Positions 60,780-64,000 of a DNA stretch of 64,000 nucleotides are shown here, in pieces (position 1 is the first letter of the stretch; each line of letters opens with the position of its first letter). Location: the NCBI RefSeq assembly GCF_020080835.1, contig NC_058160.1, positions 25,097,152 through 25,161,151 of the forward strand, written 5' to 3'. The notes under the pieces were generated by a model, which did no database searches, was not told the DNA's origin, and saw only the letters and a list, made by a program, of their open reading frames with translations. This DNA is from Cotesia glomerata (Eukaryota; Arthropoda; Insecta; Hymenoptera; Braconidae). Position numbers and translations under genes: made by a program.

Positions 60780-63700
60780 TGTATAAACTGGTTAATTTAT
60801 ATTCATACTGAACATTCTCGTAAAAATACCGACATTTTCCAAGTTATTTATTTTGAACCAGTTACTTTTTTTATTGTCATCATAAAACTCCATTATTTAT
60901 TCTATTTTGATTTATTTATAAAAAATTATTTTCTAATTTTAAATGTAATCTATAAATTAATACTATATAATTTTTTTTATTTTATAATTCGAGTTCATGA
61001 TAAATGACTTGGCATTGATTATTTATGAGTAATGATCAATTCTAATGAGCAGTAAATAATTTAGTGAGTTAAATAATTAAAAAAATAATGATAAATTATT
61101 TTTTCAGAAAACAAACGTAAATCAGATGACAATTTGGAAAATTCAACTGCCAAGACCAAGAGAATGGAAACAAAATTACGATGCACTGACCTTATTGTAC
61201 TTGGATTACCGTGGAAAACAACTGAGCAAAATTTACGGGAATACTTTGAGACATTTGGCGAGGTTTTGATGGCCCAGGTGAGTTATTGCAATGTTTAACT
61301 TTGTTCAAATGTTTGCAGTGTACCTTTTTATCTCTGTAATGTTTCAATTTCGCTTTAATTTATTAGTCATTTAAATATTCCATACATACGAATTGTACAA
61401 ATTAATACATCACAGACACTAATAATAATGTTTTTATCGTGATTTAATCAGGTGAAAAAAGATCCTAAGTCAGGTCAGAGCAAAGGATTTGGATTTATAA
61501 GATTTGGAAGTTATGAATCACAATTACGGTGTCTTGCTCAACGGCACATGATTGATGGTAGATGGTGTGACGTCAAGGTTCCTAATAGCAAGGTAAGCAT
61601 GTGATTTATATTTTTTTAAAATTACGATTTTTAAAATATTAAAATAAATTTAGACAAATTTAAAAAACATCAGTTATCAATGGTGTTTATAAGTAAGATA
61701 TTTTTAATTAATACCAATAAACATGTACGAGATTCCGATTGTTATTACTATTTAATATTTGATACTCAATTTTATTAATTACTATTTTATCTACCAAAAA
61801 ATATATCAGTATTTCTAAAACTTGCTAATCATTTTTAAAATTAAATAAAAAATAATGCGATCGGTATCTCATAGAAGAGTGATTCGGTATTATTTTTTAT
61901 GTATCGAGTGCGAACGTAACTGTGTAAATAGATGAATGCGGAATGAAGAGAGGAGAGAGATGAATATGAGAGAAATTAAGGCGACAATGATGTTAAGAGC
62001 GAGCGTACGTGAGTAATGATGATGATGACGATGGTGGTGAGGAGATTGTATGGATATTGGTAATTGAAAGTGTGACTCCGCTATTTGAGTGATTACTGTT
62101 GAATTACTTGTTTCGTAAATGAAATTCAACTATTGATTTATCAACTTTTGGATGCAATGAATAATTGAAGTTAAACACGGTTTAAATTTCTAAGGAACAA
62201 CGTTTTGTAATCGAATAATTATTTTTATTACACTATTAATGCAGGCAATTCGCGTTTATACGGTATTATTTTTGGGTATTTTGACTTATTATTTACTGTA
62301 GTACAACAGAGTAATAATTGCATGTTTACCAGTATGATACTCTTTTGATTGAACATTTTTTTTAAATAATTGTCAAGCGAAAAAAGAATGCGTGTGAAAT
62401 TTTTCATGTAATACGTTATTTATATACATATTTTTAAATTATTTTGTTTTAGTTCATTACATTCAATCGCTGTGTGTGTTTAGAGTTAGTGAAAATAATT
62501 GTAGCGAAATCTCATTATAAAACCAGTAAATACTCATTCTGAAAATGATTTTTCTCAATCTCGTGTGACTACAGAGAATGTGTACAGAATTAATAGCAAA
62601 CGTTTGAAGATGATACTATTAATAACACATCAGATATTGTTTCGCGATTACAATAAATATAGTAGTAAACCTGAATGATGAAAACGTGTGTTGATATTTT
62701 ATTTGATTTAGTTGATTGCCGCCCGCTGTCATGCTTTTACTTATTTATAATATGCCTATAGATATACATACATGTGTACTATATATATATTATCCTGCTC
62801 ATAACTTTCCGGCCAGCAGGAGAGTACTTTTTTTATTATCTTTATTTAGAAAACTCCAAGAGACGTTTAGCTGTTAGGGTATGAGTGTGGGTGCGACTGA
62901 TCGACGATATGACTGTAAGCCAGAGTTGAACGTACGGGAGTATGTGTGTTGAGTGTATTCAAGAATGATACTTATATTTGCGAGTTCTATATGACATTTT
63001 TAAAATAATTCATTTATATATAATGAATTTTGATGTTATTCAGAACTTTAATTTAGTTTGTTTTAAGGGAGTTGAGATATTTTTTAGTAAATACACTTCG
63101 AATATCAATTTTAGCATTCTAAACATGTATTTTGACCTTTAAGCAAACTATTTTTAATATAAAAAAAAAACTTTAAAATCAAAAATTACATTGGATAACT
63201 AAATACTGATATTTATTTATTGATTATTTATATGGTACTATAAGAAAGCATTAATTTAAGCGCTAACATTTTGTTTTATTATTTAGTAAAAATTTTTTTT
63301 ACAAATACTATTTTACATTTAATTTTTTTATTATTAAGTGATTCAAGTTAATTTCTATTTAATTTTATTCCAAAATTTTTAAAATAAAATTATACGTTAA
63401 TTTTGATACAAATTTGACTATTAAGCTACTTGTTTTTAAATTTAAAGTTTTTTTTTATCGACTATCAAAATCATAAAATATTTTTCAAAATGAATCAAGA
63501 TCTCAACTATCTTAAAAAAAAAAAAAAAAACATCCGTGTGTTGAAAAAAAAATTAGTTACATAACATAAGCCGTACTTAATATTAAAACTTGTAAAAAAA
63601 AACTATTGTCGAGGGATGGTGTGTCTGGTTACAGAATATTGATGGCTTAATACTGGCCCGACAGTTTGAACCGGGTAAACACAATGAATATTACCGTCCG

Positions 63701-64000
63701 ATACCGGTTCACACGCCAAGTAGCCGGCGTCTGCCAGTGGTCAAACAGTTTATGAATGCAAACTCAGATCCATCACCGCGTTACGATCAAGATTACGATT
63801 TCAAAACAACCCATTACCCCTCGTATCCACCGAATTACCCATACGACGAGAACAATAAATTCAAGTATGATCATCATCAACCGCAGCATCAGCAGCAATC
63901 GATGCCACCGCATCAGCCGTCCGCCCAGCAACCAGGCCATCCGAGTTACGGAAATTACGACAAGCAAGCTTATCCAGGCTACGACGAGGGTGCTTATGAT
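60306..64000 (+). CDS. TBPH: TBPH (TDP-43 homolog), 5' part, cut by right edge
   Basis: A nuclear RNA-binding protein that controls splicing, stability and transport of mRNAs. Exons: 60306-60543, 61108-61277, 61452-61592, then 63635-64000 and onward. N-terminal ubiquitin-like domain (1-79): YIQVAEDEGEEPIELPTEDD, FPGTCGLKYRNPESRTMRGV, GWGKAVYFCVFPKE. Bipartite NLS KRKSDDN...KTKRM. RRM1 (about 105-183): DLIVLGLPWKTTEQNLREYF (RNP2), SGQSKGFGFIRFGSYE (RNP1), HMIDGRWCDVKVPNSK. The exon at 63635 is in phase 0 and open to the window end (122 codons). It does not encode RRM2, which normally follows, but a Tyr/Pro/Gln/His-rich segment (HNEYYRPIPVHTPSSRR, YPSYPPNYPYDENN). RRM2 was not found in the 2-kb intron. 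It may lie to the right, or this may be an alternative exon. Confidence 0.93.
60743..60778. repeat. ATT trinucleotide microsatellite
   Basis: About eleven uninterrupted ATT units in the first TBPH intron. Confidence 0.9.
61593..63634 (+). other. Large TBPH intron after RRM1
   Basis: About 2 kb, AT-rich. I searched it by eye for an RRM2-type exon and found none. It contains a purine-rich patch at 61920-62050 (GAATGAAGAGAGGAGAGAGA) and a region at 62860-62950 with GAGTGTGGGTGCGACTGATC, neither with coding character. Confidence 0.5.
63635..64000 (+). CDS. Tyr/Pro/Gln-rich exon after TBPH RRM1
   Basis: The acceptor GGTTACAG at 63627-63634 opens a frame in the phase left by RRM1 (phase 0). The segment is clearly GC-richer than the flanking intron and has no stop for 122 codons, so it is very likely coding. 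It begins NIDGLILARQFEPGKHN, and from about codon 50 becomes low-complexity with many Tyr, Pro, Gln and His, resembling a prion-like region. It is not similar to RRM2 or to the Gly-rich TDP-43 tail. An independent gene starting upstream is possible but no start codon or promoter was seen. Confidence 0.6.

Noticed and set aside
61890..62129. 79-codon minus-strand frame with His repeat in TBPH intron
   Set aside because: It reflects a GATGATGATG-type repeat on the other strand; no other coding evidence.
1..64000. tRNA, rRNA or CRISPR features
   Set aside because: I looked for B-box-like GGTTCGAATCC stretches, rRNA cores and regularly spaced repeats and found none that hold up.

Overview
The window is a strongly AT-rich piece of an animal nuclear genome. 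It carries spliced protein-coding genes with canonical GT-AG introns (many only 60-100 bp), long AT-rich spacers, microsatellites and dispersed short palindromic elements. The gene set (TBPH/TDP-43, su(w[a])/SFSWAP, 4E-T, Fuzzy, CDC73, HSPA14) and its spacing fit an insect. Base composition and intron size suggest a hymenopteran, perhaps a parasitoid wasp, but that is inference. No viral, bacterial or organellar block was seen.

Layout. 1-1529: the 5' side of a minus-strand coiled-coil gene that runs off the left edge, not recognised. 1530-8758: about 7 kb with no gene I can support. 8759-17554 (-): eIF4E transporter 4E-T, with an alternative first coding exon and an alternative acidic C-terminus. 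19756-24468 (-): myo-inositol oxygenase. 25667-30198 (-): splicing factor SFSWAP, with a candidate poison exon in its first coding intron. 30787-32613 (-): CCDC174, divergent from 33199-35430 (+), a CDCA3/TOME-1-like protein. 36014-38631 (+): NOC3L, convergent with 38817-40408 (-): RBM48. 40657-42588 (-): Fuzzy, divergent from 43254-44877 (+): CDC73/parafibromin. 47239-48855 (+): FAM185A, convergent with 48912-50787 (-): TRMU, which is divergent from 51192-53223 (+): HSPA14. 56093-58707 (+): a zinc-finger protein I could not name. 60306-64000 (+): TBPH, cut by the right edge.

For all complete genes I traced exon boundaries by hand; every join keeps frame and the coding length divides by three. 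The block 30-53 kb is compact: three divergent pairs share spacers of about 0.4-0.7 kb and two convergent pairs end within 60-190 bp of each other. Many products act on RNA or gene expression: 4E-T (mRNA repression), SFSWAP, CCDC174 and RBM48 (splicing), NOC3L (ribosome biogenesis), TRMU (mitochondrial tRNA thiolation), CDC73 (transcription elongation), HSPA14 (ribosome-associated chaperone) and TBPH. They are housekeeping neighbours rather than one pathway.

Most worth a second look: (1) a family of about 200-bp inverted-repeat elements present at least nine times; (2) a near-perfect 140-bp palindrome flanked by TA; (3) a Tyr/Pro/Gln-rich exon that follows RRM1 of TBPH where RRM2 is expected; (4) the frame-shifting cassette exon in SFSWAP intron 1; (5) the unnamed C2HC protein with a WWP-containing domain and two SUMO-interaction-like motifs; (6) NRF1/EWG-type GCGCATGCGC palindromes in several promoters.
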